DNA of 64,000 nucleotides, taken from positions 351,001 through 415,000 of the forward strand of contig SEMN01000419.1 in assembly GCA_005408345.1 (NCBI GenBank), in the 5' to 3' direction. Numbering within the stretch: position 1 is the stretch's first letter; each line of letters starts with the position of its first letter. The position numbers were made by a program, and so were the translations under genes. Below are positions 24,701 through 35,617 of the stretch, in pieces. A model generated the notes under the pieces. It was given only the letters and a program-made list of their open reading frames with translations, did no database searches and was not told the origin of the DNA. Source of the stretch: Macquaria australasica. Lineage: Eukaryota > Chordata > Actinopteri > Centrarchiformes > Percichthyidae.

Positions 24701-27700
24701 TCCATTTGTTTCCAATTGCAAGTCAAATTTTTCCCTCTTTTTCCATTCCCATAATTAGAGCTTTAATCTACCCTATGTGAAACCAGTGGCCCCTGGCAGC
24801 AGCATTGTGTGACCCACTAGCTGACTGCATTGACCATATGCTCCACCACAGACAGTATGTTCTCCAGTCAGAGCCACCATAAATCTCCCCACAGCAGCCA
24901 TTTGTACAGCACTCGAGGCTGTTTGAGGACAAATACAAGGACAGATGTCTCTGGAGACGTTAAGACTGCTGCACACGATGAGAATGGGATGACGAACCCC
25001 AAACCTGTTCCTTTCTACTAAATATTGACTCAGTAATACTTATATCACTGCTTCAGGTGGATCAATGCTTAAGCATCATTTAAATGTTTACCTTCTTTAC
25101 AACATTTTGACATGAGATTTAGGTGCCTACTCTCAAGCTACAGAGTTGGTAAGTTGCTGTAGCTCTCAGTACACAGTGATGCCCATTTCAAGCAGCTAAG
25201 CATGGTGACAACTTTTTGCTGCATAGTTGCACACAGTTACACAGACTACTGTGAGTTAGTCATGACCTTTTTTCATTTAGAATTCCACACATGGGGAGTT
25301 AAATATAGCTGCACCCACCATCGCTTTGACTGACCCCACAGCAATTCTGGAGATCAAACACTGATCTCAAAGGGGAGAGGTCTGCTTCGATTTGATCCCT
25401 CTCACCAATGGATAGCCTTGCATGTTAAGGCTTGCAGAGGTGCTTTCTTTCTGTGTCTCTCTCACGTTTTAGATTTCGCTGGATGCTGCAAGGTAAGTGT
25501 TGTCTGCCAAGGCCCACAATACAGCCAAAAAGTTTGGAGGCTCGCTTGTCTTATTTACTGTCTCTTATTTTATATTGTTTACCCTAGTCTGTCTTTCCAC
25601 TTCTCTCCCCAAATATTTTTCAGCAAGTGGTACCCAAGGCATCTATATGTTCCATGAACTTTCACTGACATGTGAATCCTGTAATTGACTGGTTGGTATC
25701 TCTTTTCAGGGCCTCATTTAAGTCTCCTGTCCCACCCCTGGAGGAAGAAGATGAGGAGTTTGATGACACAAAAGTCTGCCTGGATGCCTGTAAGTCATCT
25801 TAATGGGAAATGACTACATTAAAGGCATTTTTAAAGCCATGTTAATGTTATTCTAAAATCCAACATTATATAGCAAAAAAGACCTGTCCAAGAAGAACAT
25901 TAACACTTTGTTTATCAGAGACCTATTTATGTGGTTACAGATAATGATGTGTGTGCTTTTTTTTTTTTTCTGTGCTCTAGACAACTGCGACCTGCACTTT
26001 AAGGTGTCCCGGGACCGTTACAGTGCCTCTTCTCTCACAATGGAGAGTTTTGCTTACCTGTGGTCCGGAGGCAAGGCCACCTACGGTGTGAACAAAGGCA
26101 AAGCATGCTTTGAGATGAAGGTACAGTAACACAGCTGACATTGTGTACTTTGAAGAATTCACCTTTTCCTGCCATACCGTACCATTCTTTTTCTTACTGG
26201 ACTAGTGGAAGTGAATCCTGATGCATGTCGTCCATGTGTTTTGCTTCATGTCAACAGATTACAGAAAAGATTCCTGTGAAGCACATTTCCAGCAAGAACA
26301 TGGAGATTCATGATGTGCAGGTCGGCTGGTCCCTGGCTACTGGCACCCTGCTCCTAGGTCAGTATCTTTTTATATGTGCTTTACCTCTACAGGCTTCTGT
26401 ATATTAGACTGTTGGCTGTGTCATTCAGGCATTCAGTATCGGTGAAATGAAATGTTGAGTCCATCAGTAACTTTCCATTTACCCCTGGCAACGTTTGTTC
26501 CACTTGTTGCCAGAATAGTTTCAACTGTCATGTCACACATGTGGTGTACAGAAAACTGTTAAAGAAACTGTTGGTGTGCTTTTAGCTTTTACGTCTATAA
26601 TGACGTAAACGTTATGGGAAATCATTACCTCTCTGATCCACAAAATGGTGACAAGCTAATGCAGCCATTTGCTATTATTCATTCATGCAGAATAATGACT
26701 TTACATTGCATTAATTGGATGTCTGCAAAAAGCAAATCTTGTATTAAATCTTGACTAAACAAACAGAACTGTGTGTTTTAGCACGAAGGTATGCCAAATA
26801 AGATGACACTAAAACCTGAGGCTGCTGTGATCCTCTGTGAAAGGCAGTCTGTCCTAAGAGGTCCCCCTAGTGGTTCATAGGCAGCATGACATGTTAATGT
26901 AAAATGGCTCCAGCTCTGGCTGCATCATAGTAATGGTGGCTGGCCTGTTGCCACATTAGACATGATTCACACACCATTAGAGTCCCAGTCACTGAGACAT
27001 GGGGCGTTAATTCAGAAATATTCCATCTGTTAGCCATCAAAAAAGGTTTTTGTCAACAAATGTGTTCTCCATGAATGTCTAGGTGAGGAGGAACATTCTT
27101 ACGCGTACTCTGGGAAAGGCAAGAAGACCACCAACTGTGTGACGGAGGACTTTGGAGAAACCTATGAGGAGAATGACGTCATCTGCTGCCTTATTGTAAG
27201 ACATAAATGCTACTTATATTTATCAGCTTATTAAAATGGATGAAAACGGTTAACTACATATGGTTCCCTCATTTAATGTCAGAAATAGAATATCATAAAC
27301 AGGAGGAACCTCATGTAATATATTAAGATGAAATGACTCACATGACCATGCACTGCCTTTTTTATTTTGAAAATGGAGAAAAAATTTGTTAGAATGACTA
27401 ACTTATGTCTTCATCACACAAGAAATTTTGCATCTTGCTCTCTCTGCTCAGGACTTTGAGGGTGAGGAGCTGGTTTTGTCCTTCGCCAAGAACGGCGGGG
27501 AGCCGGCTGTCGCTTTCCAGGTCAACAAGGACAGTCTGAATGGCCAGGCCCTTTTCCCCCACATCATCTGCCACAACTGTGCTGTGGAGTTCAACTTTGG
27601 CCAGATGGAGACTCCGTACTTCCCTCAGCCCCAGGGCTACTCCTTCCTGCAGCAGATCCCCGTGAGCGAGCGAGTCCGGGGGCTCAAGGGGCCACAGACC

Positions 27701-30700
27701 AAGGCTGACTGCGAGGTAAGCATAGTACAGGGCTCCTTGAAAGTTTGGAAAATGCTTCATTTCAACCCTTGTGTTTTCAAGGTTAGGAATATGCTTGAAT
27801 TTGAATATACTCCTTGAAAAATGCTTGATTTTCAACATAATCTGGTGTTTCATCATCTACACAATCACTCACGTAAACCAAATATTTTAAATGAAACGAT
27901 CCCATCTAGATCTTAATTCTTTCTTTGCCTTTTATGTTATGTAGATCATAGTGATGGTCGGCCTGCCGGGCTCAGGGAAGACTACATGGGTGAAGAACCA
28001 TGTCCAGGAGAACCCTGGGAAATACTACATCCTGGGCAGTGACACCATTGTGGACAAGATGATGGTCAGTACTGCTGGCTGTTGGTTTTTATTCGCCCTG
28101 GAAAATCTGGACATGCTGTACAGTCTCTGCCCTACTATTAATGTTGTATTTTATCCTGTCATTGAATACAGATCAACAGCCTGAAACGCCAGTCAAAGGA
28201 CATTACAAAACTGACTGCTATTTCCCAAAGAGCACCACTTTTCTTGGGCAAGTTTATTGAGATTGCTGCCCGCAAGAAGAGGAACTACATCCTGGATCAT
28301 GTAAGTGGCTCGTGCTGAATCTGCTCACAGCATTTGCCAATATCATACCAATAATGACTGTAAAATCACTATAAATCACAGTATAACTGAGCCTCTTTCT
28401 TCTCTCCCCCAGACCAACCTGTCTGCCCCAGGCCAGAAGAGGAAGATGTGCCTGTTTGCTGGCTTCCAGCGCAAGGCGGTGGTGGTCTGCCCCTCTGATG
28501 ACGACTACAAGCAGAGAGTCCAGCAGAAGGTTGAGAGTGATGGCAAAGAAGTTCCAGAGCACGCTGTCCTCAAAATGAAAAGTAAAAACAGATGCTTGGC
28601 CCATAAAGTACACTAGTTCAAACCTCTACCAAGTGTCTTTTTTCTGTCAGATTCAGTCCTTTCTCTTTTTGCATCCCTAATCATGTCCCCCCCCCCCTCC
28701 ATTACAGGCTTCTACTCTCTGCCTGATGAGGGAGAAAGCTTCAGTGAGGTCATCTATGCTGAGCTGCAGAAGGAGGAGGCGGCCAAGCTGCTGGAACAGT
28801 ACAAAGAGGAAAGCAAGACCGCTCTGCCGGCTGAGAAGAAACCCAACCAGGGAAGTACGACACCAAAAAGAGGCGGCGGCCTGCGTGGTGGTGGCCGGGG
28901 GGGCAAGAACCAGTTTGGCCGCGGCGGTGGACCCGGACAGAGAGGCGGTGGCCGCGGGGGTTTCCAGAACAGAGGCAACTTCAGAGGCGGTATGATTGAC
29001 ACTTGTGGATGTAATAAATTCCATCTTATTACAAAATGTTATAATCTTCTTGCTGTGTAGATCATATTATTCCTAACTTGTACTGTTTCTGATCTCCCTG
29101 CAGCTCCTGGTCCTCGTGGCAGCTTCAGCCGTCCCCCTCGTGGCTTCCTGCCTCCCCCAGCCTTCAGAGGAGGGTTCCCCAACCGTGGAAACTTCAACCG
29201 TGGCGGCCCCATTCCCAGCCTGGGTGGATCCCCCAGGGGCGGCCCAATGAGGGGTAACATGGGACCCAGAGGGGGAGCCATGAACAGAGGTGGCCCAATG
29301 CACAGGGGGAATATGAACAGAGGAGGTGGAGCCAGCATGAATCGTGGTGGAAACAGGGGACATCCCAGTCAGGTGGGTTTTATAATGACATTTGGACCTT
29401 TTTTTTTGTAATAATATGGGTTTTAAACTTTTGTTGATGTCTAGAATGAACTGGATGAAGCCTTTTATATTCACATTTAAAAAAACATTTTAATCTGTTA
29501 TTCAAGTTTGTGGACTACTGCATGGTCGTCATTTTCCTGCCTGTCTCCCTCTACAGTTTCAGCCGAGAGGTGGTCACCGTGGCAACTTTGGCAACAAGAA
29601 CGGCAACTTTGGTAACAACAGGAACAGTGGCAACTTTGGCAACAGGAACGGCATGGACAAGGCTCAAGCCTTCAACCAAAGCTGGCAGCAAGGGGTCAGT
29701 ATTTCTTGGGGAAATTCTCTGTTTGCGTATTACACTGGATTTCACACAGACTGTCAAGGTTTAAGACAATACAGATTAAGTTTACTTGTATATGTAAATA
29801 AAACTATACAGTCTTGCTGAATATATTCCCCACGCATGTGTATAAAGAGAGTAGCTGGAAAGTGACTTACCCCTGTGGGTAATTAAAAATACAATAGAAA
29901 GTTACATTGCTATCCTCCAATAAAAATAAGTTTTAAATATTCTGATGAAAACCCAGTCGCATTATGGCCCTTTGGGTGTGAAAATCCCATCAAAACAACG
30001 TTTAAAGTAATGAACCATACTTGGAATGTGTAAACGAATACTACTATAAACTTATACTACCAGTGCAAAACATTTTCCATAACAAAGCAGTTTTAGATTT
30101 TGGATGTCCTTCCTTTTTTTTACCTCGCATATGATTCAGGTTTGTGTATTGGGATCGGGGTTTGATTATCCTCAAAGCTTGTGAATGAAATACTTTTAAG
30201 AGCCACTCTTGATCTCAACTCCAACAGTACAAAAGCTTCGAGACTTTTGGGGATTTGTTATCTTTTCTATCGTTTTAGATTTTAATATTTGTATTAAAAT
30301 GGGACTGTATTTTCTTAATTTATCTCAACTCTATTAAAATTAAATAAGATGGTATATAGTGACTGATCTAAAATCAGTGCTATGTAATCTCCACTCTTAA
30401 TCTCAGATGTCAGAGCGTCCTTGAATGCACCAACAAGGAATCTTTTTAAATTCCCTGCCTGTAACTGCATTATGAAACGATCCTAACTTTGACCAAACAA
30501 AAGCAACAAAATATTTAATGCATTGCCGATCTCAAGCAAATTATTTAGCCGATTGTGATAGTGTACTAAAATGAGTACAATCTGCCTTGAAGGTAGATAC
30601 TCTGAAAGCACATGTATGGATGATGTACATGTTGGAAGTATGAACACAAAGTAAACTTCGCATCTCGTGTGTCCTGTGCAGTTCTGGAACCAGAAGCCGT

Positions 30701-30732
30701 GGAGCCAGCAGTATCAGCCTGGATATTACTAA
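21778..30732 (+). CDS. hnrnpu: Heterogeneous nuclear ribonucleoprotein U (SAF-A), complete
   Basis: Nuclear RNA- and scaffold-DNA-binding protein acting in chromatin organisation and splicing. Coding exons: 21778-22243, 23583-23697, 25710-25789, 25981-26120, 26258-26357, 27083-27195, 27452-27715, 27945-28064, 28172-28300, 28413-28581, 28708-28989, 29104-29372, 29557-29694, 30682-30732. All junctions keep phase and give 811 residues (human about 825). Order of parts: SAP domain (about residues 8-42, [20 protein letters not shown]), a glutamate-rich acidic region to about 155, the conserved GRGYFEFIEENKYS, a SPRY domain over exons 4-7, a nucleotide-binding region in exons 8-10 with P-loop GLPGSGKTTW, then a Gly/Arg-rich RGG tail and the closing FWNQKPWSQQYQPGYY. 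Teleosts may have two copies (a/b); I cannot say which this is. Confidence 0.97.
22244..23582 (+). other. hnrnpu intron 1
   Basis: The donor GTGAGT follows exon 1 and the acceptor TTTTCAAAG precedes exon 2. No other feature seen beyond short TTAGC-rich motifs. Confidence 0.75.
23698..25709 (+). other. hnrnpu intron 2, with GT repeat and an open stretch
   Basis: About 2 kb. It contains a short TG repeat near 24355-24372 and a less AT-rich segment at 24830-25020 that stays open in the frame set by exon 2; see findings. No established exon was identified. Confidence 0.6.
30221..30366 (+). repeat. Direct repeat copy A, in last hnrnpu intron
   Basis: About 146 bp aligned to 32721-32867: both start CCAACA, run through GAGACTTTTG, GATTTGT, TGTATTTTCTT and CTCAACTCTATTAAA, and end in GTGACT. 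Contains an ATTAAA poly(A)-signal-like hexamer. Confidence 0.8.
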
Positions 30733-31510
30733 GACACTTGTTCTAACAGACTGGTGGCTGACACTGAGACCCACCGCTAGCCACGGAACATCCCTCCACC
30801 CCGCTTTTTGATTTTTCTTTTCCTAGAGCCCACTTTTAATCATCTAAAACCCAACAACTGAAGACTAAAGCGATATGGAGCAACAACATTCCACATCAGA
30901 GAGGAGACCAGGCAACCGGAGTGTAACTGAAGCTTTATAATATCTATATACTCATGTACGACGTGGGTTCAGTCTCATTCAGTCATCAGTTTTATTTCTT
31001 TTGTTGTATATTTCATTATCTTTTCTTTTTATTTCCACCACTTTTAAATGACGTGCTTTTAAAAAAAATCTCATCTTTGTAATATCAGGAACCAGAAGCA
31101 TTTTGCCAGCCCGGCAGGTGTTAAGACAGATTTTTTTCAGGGTTGTGCATTTTATCTGTGCTGTGATTTTTTTTTTTCATTTTTTTTTTTTTTTTTCCTG
31201 TTTGTTTTGCTTTTTTTAAATTTTATTTTTTTTATTACAAATTGTAAATATTTGTTGGGGTTTTTTTTTTTGCGTAGTTTGGATGACAAGTTTAAGAAAC
31301 AGTAATGATTGAAAGGAACCTTTGCTTATTAGCGAGAAGCATGGTAGGTGATTATCTTGTTAGACTGTACATGTCAATATAGTCCACTGTCACAGTTCAA
31401 CTGAAGCAACAACTGAATTACAGCAAGTTTTTGTCTTTTGTTCCCAGTATCAAACCTGTAACCTAAACTCCATAGACCTACAATAAACAACTCGTTGGCT
31501 TTTTTACATT
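30733..31510 (+). other. hnrnpu 3' UTR (proximal form)
   Basis: Follows the stop codon, contains long T-runs (about 31155-31275) and ends after the AATAAA at 31482 with T/G-rich downstream sequence. A longer 3' UTR using later signals (AATAAA near 32420, ATTAAA near 32836) is possible. Confidence 0.6.
31482..31487 (+). terminator. Polyadenylation signal AATAAA, hnrnpu
   Basis: Canonical hexamer about 750 bp after the hnrnpu stop codon. The following CTCGTTGGCTTTTTT is a plausible T/G-rich downstream element. Confidence 0.55.
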
Positions 31511-32879
31511 CTTCCTGGCTTATGACTTTTTTGATTCAGTTCAAAGGTGTGTAAAAGACCTTTGAATGGGCAGTGTCCTAGTTTGCTACTTCAAACAGTA
31601 CGGACATCAGCCCCAGTTTGCACCTCATTAGTAAAGTATTCCCTTCAAGTGTCCTGCCTTTGATACGTCTATTCCAGTCCTTTAGCTATTCTAATGTACA
31701 TTTGTTTGAGAAAGTATTTTGGCCAAGCCATTTTAAGGATATAAGTAAGCCATTTTTAATACTACATTATACTTTTTAATTTGTTTTTAAATGTCTTAAT
31801 TTATATTTGGAATATTATGCTACGCTTGATAGGAAGCGTGGTTTCTAGATTCTTTAGCAATGGTTCCTTTAGTGCAGTAGACTTCTGAAAAACAGCGAGC
31901 ACTGATCAAACTATTAACAAACCATAATAGCATTTTATCTTTTGTTTTGTTTTTTGACACCACTTTTTCATTTTGAACAAATTTCTGGTGATGCTAGTTC
32001 AGCACAAAAGTGAAAGCAGGCAGGGGTTACTCAGTCATTCTCACCAGCAAACCTAAAGGGCTACACAGCATCACAACAAATCCACTATTAACACCACCAA
32101 CACTTCATGAAGACCTTTTCAGACTGATGGGAGGGAAAAAGCAGGGAGTGAAGTTTTGTCAACTTAAAAAGCAGCATTATGTTGTTTGGAAGCACTCCAG
32201 AGTTCTTGTTGGTGATTGTGTGGCCCGGCAATAATGGCAGCTCCTCATCCGACTGCTCAAAATGTGTCCCACCACGTTATCCTGGCAGAGGACGCCCGGC
32301 TCGTGTTCTCAACACTAGAACAACATCAGAGCTGGAAAACAGCGTTACAGTAGATCAGACAAAATGTGGTCGTGTGTGTTTCCATTGTTTTTATTTTTTA
32401 CCTGCCCATGTTTAATATGTAATAAACATGTAAATACTTCACCACTATTTCAACCATGCACGAATGTTCATTAATTAATTGACTTCGAGTAATAACTGTA
32501 TTGTGATTAAGAAAGTGTTAGTTTGCCCGAGTACTGCTGTGTGATGAATTGTCAACTATATTTAAATGTCTGGAGAGTTTGTGCCCTCCTGTTTTATTGT
32601 ACTGGATAGATAAATCTAGCAGAATGCAAGCTTTGAGTTTACAGCATAATCTATAACAACAGACACTATATTTTTATCGCTTTATGTTGCAGGTTGTATA
32701 TCAGGTCTTTTATGATTAAACCAACAATGCAAAAGCTTTGAGACTTTTGAGATTTGTCTTTTCTATCTGACAGTTTTTGATATTTGTGTTGAAAAATTTG
32801 GGATTGTATTTTCTTTTTTATTTTGTCTCAACTCTATTAAAGTTAAGAAGCTGGTATACAGTGACTCTGTGGTTTATTT
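31511..32879 (+). other. hnrnpu downstream or extended 3' UTR
   Basis: No coding gene. It has further poly(A)-type hexamers (AATAAA near 32420, ATTAAA near 32836) and direct repeat copy B at its right end, directly before the Tc1-like element. Confidence 0.5.
32721..32867 (+). repeat. Direct repeat copy B, downstream of hnrnpu
   Basis: Partner of 30221-30366 in the same orientation, 2.5 kb away. It ends 13 bp before the start of the Tc1-like element. Confidence 0.8.
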
Positions 32880-34676
32880 ACAGTGCATATAAAAAGATGT
32901 TTTCAGGTTGTATTGTCTTAAAACACTGAATTAGAGTAGACACTGATCAACAGAAAAAGGTCATTTAATGTCAAAGTTCAAACAAATCTCTACCATGTGA
33001 TGTAGAATAATTACAAATAATTACAAAATACTTGTTTGCAAGCATTTAGATGCACTTTGGGCAGTAATTACAGCCTTAAATCTGTGTGAATCCACACATT
33101 TTCAATTAGACTGAGTTCTTGACTTTGACTCAGCCACTCCAGGACGTTAACATTGTTTTCAAAGCCATGACTGCCGCTTTGGCTATATTTTTAGGCTCAC
33201 AGTCTTGTTAGAAAACTAATCTCCCAAATCGCATCGCTTCCAAATTCTTGCAGACTGCACTAAGCTTTCCTCCAGGATTTCCCTGTATTTTCCTGCATTT
33301 ATTTGACCCTGTACCATCACAATGCCTCCAGAGCATGCTGCAGAGAAGCATCCCCAAATGATGCTGCTGCCATCATGTTTCACAGTAGGAATGGTGTTAT
33401 TTAGGATGGTGTGCAGTGGAACATGGCGTTTAGTATGATAGCCATAAGCTCAGTTTTGGTCTCATCAGACCACAGAACCTTCTTCCAGCTGACTTCAGAA
33501 TCTCTCAGGTGCCTTCTGGGAAACTGTAGATAAGATGTCAGTGAGTTTTCAGCCGTTCTAGGTGTGCACCACTTTGGTCCAAACTGAAATATTTCTATTA
33601 CTATTGGATGGATTGCCATGAAATTCTGTACAGACATTGATGGTCACCAGAGGATGAATCTTAATGACTTTGGTGATCCCCTGACTTCATCAAGCACCAC
33701 CATGAGGTTGAAATCTTTGGATGTTACTGAACTGGTGGTGTTACTGAAATTTGGTTCATGACCCCCAGAGGATGAACTGTAATAACTTCGATCCCCTCAC
33801 CTTTCAGGTCAAAAATGATTTGGTTTATGACCAAATATCTGCAAAACTAACGTAATTCCCATCAGCCTCGGCTGTGCTTCATGTTTAGTGCTAATTAGCA
33901 AATGTTAGCATGCTAACACATTAAACGAAGATGGTGAACATTACACCTGATGGACATCCACATGCTAGCTTTGTTGTTTTGAATACATTAGCATGCTGAC
34001 GTTAGCATTTAGCTCAAAGCACCATTGTGTCGCAGGACAGCCTCACAGAGCTGCTCGCATGGCTGTGGACTCTTGTTTAGGAGTGGCTTTCTCTTTGTCA
34101 CTCTCGCATACATATGAAACCGGTGAAGCAGTCTCTCCAATTTCAAGCCTCTGAAGCCTGGAACTCCTTCAGATTTGTCATCGCTCACATTTTGAGGGCA
34201 GCCTGAGATTTACAGCTGTGTGATACTCTTTCCATGTCTCGATGACTGATTTAACAGAACTCCAGGGGATGTTCTCTCATCCATGGCCTGACTTGTGCTT
34301 TTCTTAGATTAGCCACAATACTGACTTGCCAAAATTTGGACCATCCAGATACGAGTGTATTTATACTACAGATACAGGTGTATTTATACTACACACAGGT
34401 GATTTCCATTTAACTAAATATGTGACTTCTAAAGCCAGTTGGCTGCACCATTAATGATTTAGCTGTGTCTTATTAAAGGAGGTGAATACTCAAACATGTA
34501 TTTTTGTATTTTGCCTTTGTAATTAATTGAGATTGCTTTGTAGAGATCTGTTTTCACTTTAATCTTAAAAGGTCTTTTTCTGTTGAGCAGTGTCAAAAAG
34601 GCCACATTAATTCTACTTTGATTTAATGTTGTAAAACAGTAAAACATGAAAAGGGGGGTGAATAGTAGCAGAGTGT
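32880..34676 (-). mobile_element. Tc1/mariner-like transposon remnant with decayed transposase
   Basis: The left end begins after TA with CAGTGCATATAAAAAGAT. The inner terminal repeat around CAACAGAAAAAGGTC with AAATCTCTAC is matched in reverse near 34530-34595 (GTAGAGATCTGTTTT and GGTCTTTTTCTGTTG). The minus strand carries decayed Tc1 transposase pieces, including KKVLWSDETKTEL at about 33450-33490 (the DDE-domain SDE motif), GCFSAA near 33340 and KYREILEESL near 33280. Stops and an inserted repeat (about 33553-34078) break it. The outer right end has decayed past GGGGGGTGAATA. Confidence 0.85.
33553..34078 (+). repeat. Interspersed repeat, copy 2, nested in the Tc1-like element
   Basis: The same family as 8560-8965. 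It interrupts the Tc1 sequence between GTGAGTTTTC and the resuming GAGTGGCTTTCTCTTTG, so it inserted later than the transposon. Confidence 0.75.
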
Positions 34677-35244
34677 GTAGGACATTCATTCTTTGCAGCA
34701 CCACCTGTGTTTCTTCTACGCCCATGCCTCCCGGTGTTGCTGCAGGTGCATGTTGGGAATCCACTTCCCTCCCAGACAGACAGCTGCTTGTCTTTGGCAG
34801 GGCAGCATGTTTACCTCCATCAGCAGCATATTAGTGAATGACAAGACCCCCCACTCAGACAGCAAACAGTGCATTAGGTATTGGCCCTGATTACCAACGT
34901 TTGGCCCGGTCTAAGTCTGATGTAAACACATTCTAGCTTAATGTGAATTGACTTGGTGTTTCTCTGTATGTGGCCATGTAGCTCCCTCCCACTGTAAATA
35001 AAGCATTACAAGTAGGTTTGACCCTCACTGTCAATGACAGTGTGCCCGCCCCTCAGTGTAACAAATGTTATAAGCCATTAGGCAAATTATTTGCTCTGCT
35101 CTACAATTTCTCTACAAATTTGCTCTACAAAAGTGTAAATAAAGAGGTGAAAGAGGAGGCCGGCAGCTGTATGTAACTGCATGCGAATGTGATCATGAAT
35201 GTGAAAGGGGCCAGACAGCAGGGAAGAGGAAGACCAGAAACCCC
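34677..35244. other. Intergenic, between Tc1 remnant and lefty 3' end
   Basis: No gene or repeat recognised in this stretch of about 570 bp. Confidence 0.5.
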
Positions 35245-35262
35245 TTAAGTGAAACAAAATAT

Positions 35263-35268
35263 TTTATT
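35263..35268 (-). terminator. Polyadenylation signal AATAAA, lefty
   Basis: On the minus strand, 350 bp after the lefty stop codon. It defines a 3' UTR of roughly 370 bp (about 35245-35617). Confidence 0.65.
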
Positions 35269-35407
35269 TTCCAAACATAAACTCATCCATATTATGTACA
35301 GCTTGAAAATATAACACATCAGACAGAATTTGAATGATTGCTGCAGATTCAACACAACTCATACAAATTCGAATAAAAAAAGATATCAAAATTTACAAAA
35401 TATATAA

Positions 35408-35414
35408 AAGTGCT
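35408..35414 (-). promoter_or_regulatory. miR-430-type seed match in lefty 3' UTR
   Basis: The minus strand reads AGCACTT, complementary to positions 2-8 of miR-430c-class microRNAs. It lies within the predicted lefty 3' UTR. In zebrafish, lefty mRNAs are known miR-430 targets, so the position and identity are consistent. Confidence 0.55.
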
Positions 35415-35617
35415 TGTGAAAGGAGGTGGAGCTCAGTGGCAGCAGGACTGCCTGTTGTGTGTGAAACTCCCAATAAATGTCAATTTAAATAGAAAGTACT
35501 AAACATGTTGTTTAAAACCATTAAATATATCAACACCCCAATGAACAAACACTATAATATGCCTATACTTCCCAGTAGTCTGTGATTATAGGATTACTAT
35601 AGCTGTTTTCCATGACG

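Noticed and set aside
28677..29338. Proline-rich minus-strand frames opposite the hnrnpu RGG exons
   Set aside because: Shadows of Gly/Arg codons read in reverse.
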